Notes: generated by a model not told the origin, from the sequence alone. Counted from the first letter of the stretch, positions 1 to 6,653 are shown. The stretch is DNA of 7,977 nucleotides from Gemmatimonadaceae bacterium (GCA_025453855.1 JALOPO010000070.1:1-7977); one strand, 5' to 3'. Program-made: numbers and translations.

Positions 1-467
1 CCCACGTCGGCGCGCTGCTCCACCGAGAGTGCCACCAGCACCGCCGCTCCCTCGTGCTGCGGCGCGTAGCTGAGCGCGAGCTGTGCCGCCGACCGCGCCC
101 CGCGCCAGTCGCCACGCTGCGCGCGCACGCGCGCCGCCAGCACCAGCGCGTCGGCATCCTCGGGATCGCGCGCCAGCGCCCACGCCACCTGCCGCTCGGC
201 CACCGCGAGATCGTCGCGATGGAGCGCCACGTCGCCGCACACCAGCCGCACCAGCCAGTCGTCCGGCGCCAGCCACTCGGCGCGCGCCGCCGCGGCCGCC
301 GCCTCGTCGGTGCGGCGCAGCTCGACGAGCGTCAGCGCGCGCCATGCATGCAGCGCGCCGTCGTCGGGATCGTCGCCGATCGCCTCGTCCAGGAGCAGCA
401 GCGCCTCGGCGTGGCGCGCATCGGCCCAGAGTTCGGCGACGCCGTCGGCGGGTGCGCCGCGCTTCAC
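1..467 (-). CDS. TPR-repeat protein, 3' end beyond window
   Basis: The minus-strand frame starting at GTG 467 stays open to the window edge, giving 155 residues of an incomplete protein. It begins MKRGAPADGVAELWADARHA and falls into helix-turn-helix units of about 34 residues, each closing on a Pro after an acidic or hydrophobic turn (DDPDD near 33-37, LAPDD near 66-70, RDPED near 100-104, YAPQH near 134-138). This is the tetratricopeptide-repeat pattern, so the protein is likely a protein-protein interaction scaffold; no partner can be named. There is no signal peptide in the visible part. GTG is chosen because GAGGGGG overlaps the preceding stop codon at a good distance and no in-frame ATG lies nearby. 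The gene starts 10 bases after the GGDEF-EAL gene on the same strand, so the two are probably co-transcribed. The C-terminus, and any further domain, lies outside the window. Confidence 0.82.
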   Translation of the reverse strand, partial: MKRGAPADGVAELWADARHAEALLLLDEAIGDDPDDGALHAWRALTLVELRRTDEAAAAAARAEWLAPDDWLVRLVCGDVALHRDDLAVAERQVAWALARDPEDADALVLAARVRAQRGDWRGARSAAQLALSYAPQHEGAAVLVALSVEQRADV

Positions 468-477
468 GCGTGCCCCC

Positions 478-3400
478 TCACGAGACGAGGCGGAGCCGCG
501 GCCGGCTCGGCTGCCCCGAGCCGTCGGGCGGCTGCGGCCCGTCGTGCTTGTCGCTCGCGAACGCACCACCGGCCGAGCCGTCGTGGTGGTCGCCCGATCC
601 GGTCGCCGTCTCCGTCGTCGGTGCGCCGTGCGGATGGAACGGCTCGGGTTCGGCCCGCGCGCTCGCCTCCGCGTATGCCAGTGCGCTCTCGATGTCGGTG
701 TGCACCACCGCGCGCTCGGCGACGCTCGGCGGCGCCTGCACGATCGGCATCGGGCGCAGCGACGGCGTCGGATGCGGCCCGCGCGAGAGCGCGAGCGGCC
801 GCGGTGCATCGACCTCGCCCAGTGCGATCAGCGTCCCCATCGCATCGGTCGTCACCGGCGGGGCATACAGGTAGCCCTGCCCGAACTCGCAGCCGAGCGA
901 GCGCAGGTCCCACTCCTGGTCCGCGTGCTCGATCCCCTCGGCCACCACCTGCAGCCGCAGCGCCTTGCCGAGCGAGACGACGGCGCGGGCCAGTGCACGG
1001 CCGGCGTCGCCATGATCGAGGCCACGCACGAACTGCTTGTCGACCTTGAGCACGTCGAGCGGATACTGCGACAGCGACGCGAGCGACGAGAGCCCGGTGC
1101 CGAAGTCGTCGACCGCGAGCCGCACCCCGAGCGCCTTGAGCTCGTGGAGCCGTTCGCGCATCACCTCCTCGCGCGTGACGAGCGTGCTCTCGGTGAGCTC
1201 GAGCACCAGGCGATGGCCCGGCAGCCCGCTCGTGGAGAGCGCGTTCGCGACGTCGGCGAGCAGCCCCTCCTCGAGCAGCTGGCGCGCCGAGAGGTTCACC
1301 GTCACCGTCACCGGCGGGCGCCCCGGCGGCGCGGGCCACGCGGCCGCCTCGGCACAGGCGCGGCGCAGCACCCACCGCCCGATGGAGACGATGAGCCCCG
1401 TCTCCTCGGCCAGCGGGATGAAGTCGGTGGGCGACACCAGGCCGCGCCCGGGATGACGCCAGCGCAGCAGCGCCTCGGCGCCGACCACGCGCTGCGTCCC
1501 GAGCTCCACGATCGGCTGGTAGGCGAGCACCAGCTCGTCGCGCTCGACGGCGCGCTTGAGGTCACCCTGCAGCTCGAGCCGCGAGAGCACCGCGGTGTGC
1601 ATCCCCGCCTCGAAGAGGACGATGCACGCCTTCCCCTGCGACTTGGCGTGGTACATCGCCACGTCGGCGTTGCGGAGCAGGTCCTCGGCGCTCTCCCCCG
1701 GCTGCGCCTCGGCGATGCCGATGCTCGCCCGGATGTCGACCTCGCGCCCCTCCACGAGCACCGGCCGCGAGAGCGCGTCGGCGAGGCGGCGCGTGATCTC
1801 CAGCAGCTCCTTCTCGTCGCGCACGTTCTCGAGCAGGATCGCGAACTCGTCGCCGCCCAGGCGCGCCGCCGTGTCCACGTCGCGGAGCGTGAGGCGGAGG
1901 CGACTCCCCATCTGCACGATCACCGCGTCGCCCGCCGCATGGCCGAGCGAGTCGTTGATCTCCTTGAAGTCGTCGAGGTCGAGGAAGACGACGGCGATCC
2001 GCTCGCGGCTGCGGTGCGAGCGCGAGATGGCGTGCATCACGCGGTCGCGGAAGAGCGCGCGGTTGGCGAGCCCCGTGAGCGGGTCGTGCAGCGCCTGGTG
2101 GCGCAGGTGCTCCTCGAGGATCGCGCGCTCGGTGACGTCGCGCACGGTGATCACGAGCCCCTGCACCGTGGGATCCTTCACCAGGTTCGTGGCCGTCATC
2201 TCGGTCCGGATCCACGACCCCTCGCGCCCGCGCATGCGCAGCGTGGCGGTGGGGCTCCCCTGCGTCGCCGGCGTGCGCATCGTCTGCTCGAAGAGCGCGT
2301 CGAGCGCGCCGCGGTCGTCGGCGGCGACCAGCTCGTACAGCGAGGTGCCGAGGAGCACGTCGGGGGCGGTGCCGAAGAGGCGTCGCGACGCGGGGCTCAC
2401 GAAGCGCAGGTGCGCGTCGGCCTCCACGATCAGGAAGACGTCGCTCGCGTGGCGGATGAGCGACTGGAAGCGCGTCTCGCTCTCCTTGGCCACCTTGGCG
2501 AGGCGGAGCCGCGTGTTCTCGCGCACCGCCAGCGCCTGGCGCACCACGAGCAGGACGAGCACCACGCTGGCCACGCCGGCGAGCTGCCCGAGCCGCGCAT
2601 CCTGCCGCGCGGCGACGAAGAAGAGGAGCCCGTAGCCGGCGAGGAGCGCGAGGTAGGGGAGGATGCTGAAGCGGCCGCGCAGCCGCGACGCCTCGAGCGG
2701 GACGTTGGCGTCGTGCACGCCGCACTGCGCCGCGAGCAGGAGCATGAGCGCGCCGGCCAGGCGCCCCACGCTCACCACTTCCTCGACGTCGAAGCCGAGC
2801 TGGTTGGCGAGCGCGCTGCTGGCGTTCGAGGCGATGAAGACCATCAGGAGCGCCATCGCCAGCCACCACGAGCTGCGCCGCAGCGTCGGCCCCGGCTCCT
2901 GCAGGATGAGCGACACCGCCGTCACCAGCCCCACCACGTCGAGCGTGGTGGCGACGAGCGTGAGCGGATCCTGCGCGCGCCCGACCTCGAAGCCGGCGAT
3001 CATCGGGCGCAGCACGAAGTGCCACGTCACCATGAGCACCGAGCCGATCGCGATCCCGGCGTCGAGCGAGAAGCGCGCCGCGTCGCCGGCGGTGCGCCGC
3101 CCGCGCGGGAAGAGCACGGTGCCGAGCAGGAGGAGCGGCCAGGTGAGGCTCGCACGCAGCGCGGGCGCGCCCTGCGGCACGAAGCCGAGGCGCAGCTCGA
3201 AGAAGGCGAAGCCCGCGTCGAGGACCGCCTGCACGAGCATCGCCGCGGCGAGCACGCGCCAGGCGCGCGCCGCGCGATGGTCGCCCGACCGGCGCTGCGC
3301 GCCGAGGGCGAGCAGCCCGGTGACGATCGCGGGGGGCACCAGGAGCGCCGTCACCGCGCCCGAGGGCGCGTCGAAGAGCATGACCAGCGCCGCGGCCACC

Positions 3401-3504
3401 GTGTACGCCACGGCCGCCCGTCCCCAGCGCTGGAGATCGGTGTCGAGCGCCGATTCGCCGCCGAAGACTCCGGGCGATGGCGTGAGGGAGGTCCGTCGAC
3501 TCAT
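478..3504 (-). CDS. Membrane-bound PAS-GGDEF-EAL cyclic-di-GMP cyclase/phosphodiesterase
   Basis: This 1008-residue protein probably makes and/or hydrolyses cyclic di-GMP at the inner membrane. Residues about 30-330 contain roughly ten hydrophobic segments, a sensor region I cannot assign to a named family. A short coiled linker (about 328-345) leads to a PAS domain (about 343-465). The GGDEF domain (about 467-630) opens with HDPLTGLANR, has intact GGDEF at 550-554, and has an inhibitory I-site RDVD at 541-544, exactly five residues upstream. The EAL domain (about 640-890) keeps EALLRW from E677, the NLSA Asn (N737), ELTES from E769, DDFGTG at 799-804, the VDK Lys (K823) and the VAEGIE Glu (E856), so both activities look possible. 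About 110 C-terminal residues are low-complexity and probably disordered. The start at 3504 is chosen because the frame extends upstream but would run into the divergent operon; the residues before the hydrophobic region then look normal. AGGG lies only two bases before the ATG, so the ribosome site is weak. The TPR gene follows in the same direction. Confidence 0.93.
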   Translation of the reverse strand: MSRRTSLTPSPGVFGGESALDTDLQRWGRAAVAYTVAAALVMLFDAPSGAVTALLVPPAIVTGLLALGAQRRSGDHRAARAWRVLAAAMLVQAVLDAGFAFFELRLGFVPQGAPALRASLTWPLLLLGTVLFPRGRRTAGDAARFSLDAGIAIGSVLMVTWHFVLRPMIAGFEVGRAQDPLTLVATTLDVVGLVTAVSLILQEPGPTLRRSSWWLAMALLMVFIASNASSALANQLGFDVEEVVSVGRLAGALMLLLAAQCGVHDANVPLEASRLRGRFSILPYLALLAGYGLLFFVAARQDARLGQLAGVASVVLVLLVVRQALAVRENTRLRLAKVAKESETRFQSLIRHASDVFLIVEADAHLRFVSPASRRLFGTAPDVLLGTSLYELVAADDRGALDALFEQTMRTPATQGSPTATLRMRGREGSWIRTEMTATNLVKDPTVQGLVITVRDVTERAILEEHLRHQALHDPLTGLANRALFRDRVMHAISRSHRSRERIAVVFLDLDDFKEINDSLGHAAGDAVIVQMGSRLRLTLRDVDTAARLGGDEFAILLENVRDEKELLEITRRLADALSRPVLVEGREVDIRASIGIAEAQPGESAEDLLRNADVAMYHAKSQGKACIVLFEAGMHTAVLSRLELQGDLKRAVERDELVLAYQPIVELGTQRVVGAEALLRWRHPGRGLVSPTDFIPLAEETGLIVSIGRWVLRRACAEAAAWPAPPGRPPVTVTVNLSARQLLEEGLLADVANALSTSGLPGHRLVLELTESTLVTREEVMRERLHELKALGVRLAVDDFGTGLSSLASLSQYPLDVLKVDKQFVRGLDHGDAGRALARAVVSLGKALRLQVVAEGIEHADQEWDLRSLGCEFGQGYLYAPPVTTDAMGTLIALGEVDAPRPLALSRGPHPTPSLRPMPIVQAPPSVAERAVVHTDIESALAYAEASARAEPEPFHPHGAPTTETATGSGDHHDGSAGGAFASDKHDGPQPPDGSGQPSRPRLRLVS

Positions 3505-3598
3505 GTCCCTGGGTGGGATGGACGATGCCGGCCGGCGTCCCCGCCGTCCGCGACCCAAGACAGCTGAAGGGGGGATGAAGTAACGGCGTCGCCTCCCT

Positions 3599-3678
3599 AT
3601 GCCCGCTCGGCATGATGCAGCCGTGCCACACGTGGCCCCGGGCAACGCGTCGGCGGGGGGCACGTGCGCCGCCCCGCC
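3599..3678. promoter_or_regulatory. Cluster of inverted repeats in divergent intergenic region
   Basis: The 228 bases between the two divergent start codons (3505-3732) contain three perfect inverted repeats. ATGCC/GGCAT at 3599-3613 has a 5-base spacer. GCCAC/GTGGC at 3625-3636 has a 2-base spacer. GGCGGGG (3652-3658) pairs with CCCCGCC (3672-3678) and encloses the 8-base palindrome GCACGTGC (3660-3667). Their position between two divergent transcription units suits operators. None resembles the AT-rich Zur box of proteobacteria. In DNA this GC-rich, short palindromes also arise by chance, so this is a candidate region only. Confidence 0.3.
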
Positions 3679-3699
3679 AACTCTTGCGGCGTTCGAGCG

Positions 3700-3705
3700 T
3701 ACTAT
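3700..3705 (+). promoter_or_regulatory. Possible -10 element for the metal-transport operon
   Basis: TACTAT stands out in otherwise GC-rich sequence, 27 bases before the ATG at 3733. It would place the transcript start near 3712 and leave a leader of about 20 bases. The nearest -35-like hexamer, TTGCGG at 3684-3689, is only 10 bases upstream, which is too close for a standard housekeeping promoter. If the element is real, it probably depends on an activator. Confidence is low. Confidence 0.25.
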
Positions 3706-3732
3706 TGCATCGACTTCCAGCCGCCATCGCCC

Positions 3733-4245
3733 ATGCTGCCCCTCGTTGCCCTCGCCGGGCTCGCGGTCGGTTCGACCGCCATCGCACCGACCAGCGCCGC
3801 GCGCCCCGATCCGTTCTCGCTCGCCGGCGCCCCGACCGTGGTGACCGCCCCGGTCCGGACGGTCCCCGCGGCCGAGCCGATCACCATCGACTGGCGCACC
3901 CTCGGCGGCCTGAACCCGACCACCGGGGCGGTCGCACCGGCGCTCAAGGCGCTCAACGGGCAGCTCGTGCGCATCGCCGGCTACGTGGTGCCGCTCGACG
4001 ATGCGACGCAGGAAGATGCCGAATTCCTGCTCGTGCCCTACTACGGCGCGTGCATCCACACCCCGCCGCCGCCGCCCAACCAGATGGTGCTGGTGGAGAT
4101 GAGCGGCCGCCAGAAGATCCGCCTCGATCTCTTCGAGGCCGTCTGGCTCGAGGGGAAGCTGAGCATCGACGTGGTCGAGTCGCTCTACGGCACGGCCGGG
4201 TTCCAGATCAAGGGCATGAAGGTCAGCCCGTACACGAAGAAGTGA
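3733..4245 (+). CDS. Exported DUF3299 protein of a metal-linked ABC operon
   Basis: This 170-residue protein belongs to the DUF3299 family. The best signature is LVPYYGACIHTPPPPPNQ, with Cys107 and His109 followed by a five-proline run; GYVVPLD upstream is also typical. Biochemical function is unknown. In Pseudomonas and Vibrio, members sit beside the same ABC ATPase/permease pair in zinc-starvation operons (recalled knowledge). The N-terminus after ATG 3733 has a hydrophobic stretch (residues 2-13) and a plausible cleavage site after TSA (residue 22), so export is likely. There is no lipobox Cys, and the usual positive charge before the hydrophobic core is missing. A GTG at 3664 would add 23 residues, including two arginines at the start, but would place the start inside a strong inverted repeat; ATG 3733 is preferred with moderate certainty. 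No clear Shine-Dalgarno precedes it. The stop codon overlaps the start of the ATPase gene. Confidence 0.88.
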   Translation: MLPLVALAGLAVGSTAIAPTSAARPDPFSLAGAPTVVTAPVRTVPAAEPITIDWRTLGGLNPTTGAVAPALKALNGQLVRIAGYVVPLDDATQEDAEFLLVPYYGACIHTPPPPPNQMVLVEMSGRQKIRLDLFEAVWLEGKLSIDVVESLYGTAGFQIKGMKVSPYTKK

Positions 4246-4955
4246 CGCTGGTCTCGGCCGGCGCGCCCGCCATCGCCTGCGTCGACCTGCGCTTCGCGTA
4301 CGCGGGCGGCCCGCTCGTCCTCGACGTTCCCGACTTCGCGATCGCGCGCGGGCGCACCGTCTTCCTGCACGGCCCGAGCGGCTGCGGCAAGACGACGCTC
4401 CTCGGCCTCCTCGCCGGCGTGCTGCGCGCGACCGGGGGGCGCGTGCAGGTCCTCGGCAGCGACCTCGCGACGATGCGCGGCGGACAGCGCGACGCCTTCC
4501 GCGCCGCGCACATCGGCTACGTCTTCCAGCAGTTCAACCTCATCCCGTACCTGAGCGCCTTCGACAACATCGCGCTCCCGTGCCGCCTCGATGCGGGGCG
4601 ACGCGCGCGACTCGGGCGCACCTCGCTCGACGCGGCGGTGCGCGAGGTGGCCGGGCAGCTCGACATCGCCGAGCTCCTCGATCGGCGCGCCACGGAGCTC
4701 AGCGTCGGCCAGCAGCAGCGCGTCGCGGCCGCGCGCGCGCTGCTCGGGACGCCGGAACTCGTCATCTGCGACGAGCCCACCTCGTCGCTCGACGCCGATC
4801 GTCGCGAGAGCTTCCTCGAGCTCCTCTTCGCGTCGGTGCGGCGCACGCAGGCCACGCTCCTCTTCGTGAGTCACGACCCGGCGCTCGCCTCGCTCTTCGA
4901 CGAAGTGCGCTCGCTGCCGGCGATCAATCGCGCGGCGCGACGCGAGGCGGCCTGA
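4242..4955 (+). CDS. ABC transporter ATP-binding protein, MacB/LolD-like
   Basis: This 237-residue nucleotide-binding subunit would sit on the cytoplasmic face and hydrolyse ATP to drive the permease encoded next. Visible motifs are Walker A GPSGCGKTT (44-52), the Q-loop Gln96 in VFQQFNLIPYLSAFDN, the signature LSVGQQQR (from 153), Walker B LVICDE (173-178) and the switch His211 in FVSHD. The signature has Val in place of the first Gly of LSGGQ; I believe this also occurs in relatives. The FQQFNLIP and LSAFDNI segments place it with the MacB/LolD/DevA class, which pairs with FtsX-type permeases. The GTG at 4242 overlaps the DUF3299 stop by four bases (GTGA), suggesting translational coupling; no in-frame ATG occurs until well past Walker A. 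The length is normal for the family. Confidence 0.92.
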   Translation: MTLVSAGAPAIACVDLRFAYAGGPLVLDVPDFAIARGRTVFLHGPSGCGKTTLLGLLAGVLRATGGRVQVLGSDLATMRGGQRDAFRAAHIGYVFQQFNLIPYLSAFDNIALPCRLDAGRRARLGRTSLDAAVREVAGQLDIAELLDRRATELSVGQQQRVAAARALLGTPELVICDEPTSSLDADRRESFLELLFASVRRTQATLLFVSHDPALASLFDEVRSLPAINRAARREAA

Positions 4956-4958
4956 CGC

Positions 4959-6383
4959 ATGCGCACGCTCCTCGCGCTGGCGTGGCGCTCGCTGCGCAAC
5001 CGGCCGCTCACGACGGTGCTCACCATCGCCGCGGTGGCGCTGTCGCTCACGCTGCTGCTCGGCGTGGAGCAGGCGCGGCGCGGGATGCGCGAGAGCTTCA
5101 CCGGCACCATTCGGGGCACCGACCTGATCGTCGGCGCGCGCGGCGGCACCACGCAGCTCCTGCTCGGCAGCGTCTTCGGCATCGGCAGCCCCACCGGGCG
5201 CGTGCCGTGGCCGGTCTACCAGCGCTACGCTTCGCACCCGGCGATCCGGTGGACGGTGCCGCTCGTGATCGGCGACTCGCATCGTGGCTTCCGCGTGCTC
5301 GGCACGACCGCGGCGATCTTCGAGCACTGGCGCTTTCGCAGCACGGGGCGGCTGACCTTCGCGCAGGGACGCGCGATGCGTGGCGACGCCGAGGTGGTGC
5401 TCGGCAGCGAGGTGGCGGCGCAGCTCGGCTACGCGATCGGCGCGACGGTGGTGGTGGGGCACGGGCTGAACGCGGTGGCCGGACTCGGTGATCACGAGGC
5501 GCATCCGTTCACCGTGGTGGGCATCCTCGCGCGCACCTTCACGCCGCTCGACCGCGCCCTCTTCGTCACGCTCGACGGCATCGAGGCGATGCACGAGCCG
5601 GAGGGCGGCGAGGCGCACGCGGGCGAGGCGCACGCGGACGAGGCGCATGACGAGCGGGCGGACAGCGCCACGGCGATCGCGGACGCGCATGTGCACGACG
5701 CGGATACCGCGCGCGCCGCGCCGCCGCTGATGCCCGGCGCGCCGGCACCACCGGTCATGCCCGGCGCCTCGCCGCCGCCCACCATGCCCGGTGCACCGCC
5801 GGCGCCCGCCATGCGCTTCACCGACGAGCCGCGCGCCCTCAGCGCCTTCCTCGTGGGGACCAGGACGCGGTACGAGACGCTCCTCCTGCAGCGCGAGATC
5901 AACCAGGATCGCGCCGAGCCGCTCACCGCGGTCGTTCCCGGCGTGACGCTGGCCGAGCTCTGGCGCACGCTTGGCACGATCGAGGGTGGGCTGCGACTCG
6001 TCGGCGTCCTCACGGTCGTGATCGGGCTCCTCGGCATGCTCGTGGCGCTCTACTCGTCGCTCGAGGCGCGCCGGCGCGAGATGGCGGTGCTGCGCGCCAT
6101 CGGTGCCCGCCCGGCGACGATCGTCGCCCTCCTCGTGTTCGAGAGCGGCGTGGTGACGCTGGTGGGGTGCCTCGCCGGCCTCGTCCTCGTCGTGGGCGGC
6201 TTCGCGCTCGCCCAGCCGCTCATCGAGGCCTCGACGGGGGTGCACCTCCCGCTCCGCTGGCCCGGGGCAACGGAGTGGGGCTACGTGGCCGCGACGCTCG
6301 TGGCCGGATTGCTGATCGGCCTCGTCCCCGCCTGGCGCGCCTACCGCGCCTCGCTCGCCGACGGACTCAGCCCGCGGCTCTGA
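4959..6383 (+). CDS. FtsX/MacB-type ABC permease with His-rich loop
   Basis: This 474-residue inner-membrane permease partners the preceding ATPase. TM1 is at about 17-36, a large extracytoplasmic domain spans about 38-340, and TM2-4 are at about 345-366, 396-418 and 441-457. The cytoplasmic helix EARRREMAVLRAIGA (369-383) is the usual FtsX coupling segment. GTDLIVGARGGTTQLLLG and GDSHRGFRVLGT (105-116) match the permease of the zinc-responsive operon known as PA4065 in Pseudomonas aeruginosa and zrg in Vibrio (from memory; not searched). Within the outer loop, residues 217-249 carry six His with many Asp and Glu, and 258-285 carry a Met-Pro-Gly repeat; both look like metal-binding or spacer insertions. 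The ATG is three bases after the ATPase stop, with GAGG 11 bases upstream. Transport of zinc or another metal is inferred. The substrate might instead be a lipid or lipoprotein, as in LolCDE. Confidence 0.92.
   Translation: MRTLLALAWRSLRNRPLTTVLTIAAVALSLTLLLGVEQARRGMRESFTGTIRGTDLIVGARGGTTQLLLGSVFGIGSPTGRVPWPVYQRYASHPAIRWTVPLVIGDSHRGFRVLGTTAAIFEHWRFRSTGRLTFAQGRAMRGDAEVVLGSEVAAQLGYAIGATVVVGHGLNAVAGLGDHEAHPFTVVGILARTFTPLDRALFVTLDGIEAMHEPEGGEAHAGEAHADEAHDERADSATAIADAHVHDADTARAAPPLMPGAPAPPVMPGASPPPTMPGAPPAPAMRFTDEPRALSAFLVGTRTRYETLLLQREINQDRAEPLTAVVPGVTLAELWRTLGTIEGGLRLVGVLTVVIGLLGMLVALYSSLEARRREMAVLRAIGARPATIVALLVFESGVVTLVGCLAGLVLVVGGFALAQPLIEASTGVHLPLRWPGATEWGYVAATLVAGLLIGLVPAWRAYRASLADGLSPRL
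5607..5651 (+). repeat. 15-base tandem repeat, 3 copies, encoding His-rich pentapeptides
   Basis: Three in-frame 15-base units encode GEAHA, GEAHA and DEAHD (permease residues 217-231). The first two units are identical in DNA; the third differs at a few positions. With two further His at 244 and 246 among Asp residues, this forms an acidic, histidine-rich patch in the extracytoplasmic loop, the kind of composition that binds Zn, Ni or Co. Confidence 0.85.
5730..5810 (+). repeat. 27-base tandem repeat, 3 copies, encoding MPGA-Pro nonapeptides
   Basis: Three in-frame 27-base units begin with ATGCCCGG and encode MPGAPAPPV, MPGASPPPT and MPGAPPAPA. Met recurs at permease residues 258, 267, 276 and 285. 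The copies have diverged at the DNA level, so the expansion is not very recent. The segment directly follows the His-rich patch and probably forms an extended, flexible spacer. Confidence 0.85.
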
Positions 6384-6442
6384 CCTGGGCGGCGCCGACG
6401 GCACGGCTCCGGCTGCGCGTCGACACCACATCTGGCAGCCCG

Positions 6443-6473
6443 GACCGTTGCGCGGGCGAGCTCGACCGTTGCG
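6443..6473. promoter_or_regulatory. Paired direct repeats GACCGTTGCG, two helical turns apart
   Basis: GACCGTTGCG occurs at 6443-6452 and again at 6464-6473, with starts 21 bases apart, so both copies lie on the same DNA face. The palindrome CGAGCTCG (6457-6464) lies between them. They sit about 190-220 bases upstream of the predicted sigma-54 transcript start, a usual distance for an enhancer-binding activator. Binding is inferred. The rest of 6384-6707 has no convincing gene and no clear terminator for the permease operon. Confidence 0.35.
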
Positions 6474-6524
6474 GCGCTGCCACACCTGGCGAGCCCATCC
6501 GGAAGTCACCTCGTGTCGGGCAAA

Positions 6525-6534
6525 CGTCCGGACG
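6525..6534. promoter_or_regulatory. 10-base palindrome upstream of sigma-54 promoter
   Basis: CGTCCGGACG is a perfect palindrome about 130-140 bases before the predicted transcript start at 6665. The position suits an upstream activator site, but a palindrome of this length is common in GC-rich DNA. Confidence 0.2.
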
Positions 6535-6609
6535 GCGCCGGTGTGCGCCGCGCAAGGCGTTGCTGGTGAACGGGATACAGGCCGGATCCGGGTATCGCGT
6601 GCGGGGTGT

Positions 6610-6624
6610 CGCTGCGATGCAGCG
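6610..6624. repeat. Inverted repeat CGCTGC-GAT-GCAGCG beside sigma-54 core
   Basis: Two perfect 6-base arms with a 3-base spacer end 14 bases before the -24 element. It could be a binding site for a regulator acting on the PEP-CTERM gene promoter, or a chance palindrome. Confidence 0.3.
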
Positions 6625-6638
6625 CCAATGGTCGGGGC

Positions 6639-6653
6639 TGGCACCGCGGTTGC
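6639..6653 (+). promoter_or_regulatory. Sigma-54 (RpoN) promoter of the PEP-CTERM gene
   Basis: TGGCAC (6639-6644), five bases, then TTGC (6650-6653) matches the -24/-12 consensus exactly, with the required 10 bases between the GG and GC pairs. A C precedes the -24 box, as is usual. The predicted start is near 6665, giving a leader of about 43 bases to the ATG at 6708. The same core at the same distance precedes the next exported-protein gene, which strongly supports function. Transcription would need an NtrC-family activator. Confidence 0.8.

Noticed and set aside
310..3567. Plus-strand open frame of more than 1000 codons opposite the GGDEF-EAL gene
   Set aside because: Its translation is Arg/His/Glu-rich without domains, and the opposite strand encodes complete PAS, GGDEF and EAL motifs. 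Long antisense frames are expected at this GC content.
3614..3628. TGGCAC on the minus strand, considered as a sigma-54 promoter for the GGDEF-EAL gene
   Set aside because: The sequence at the -12 position is CATC rather than TTGC and the only TGCA is two bases too close, so the spacing rule fails.
3505..4059. N-terminal extension of the GGDEF-EAL protein into the divergent operon
   Set aside because: The frame is open to 4059 but would overlap the DUF3299 gene, and the added residues are Arg/Gly-rich without structure. ATG 3504 gives a normal protein.
3612..4241. N-terminal extension of the ABC ATPase upstream of 4242
   Set aside because: The extension is Arg/Pro/Ala-rich and lies in an alternative frame of the DUF3299 gene. 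ABC subunits of this class start shortly before the first strand, as with GTG 4242.
6384..6442. Terminator for the DUF3299-ABC operon
   Set aside because: Only short GC palindromes are present, with no stable stem followed by a T-run.
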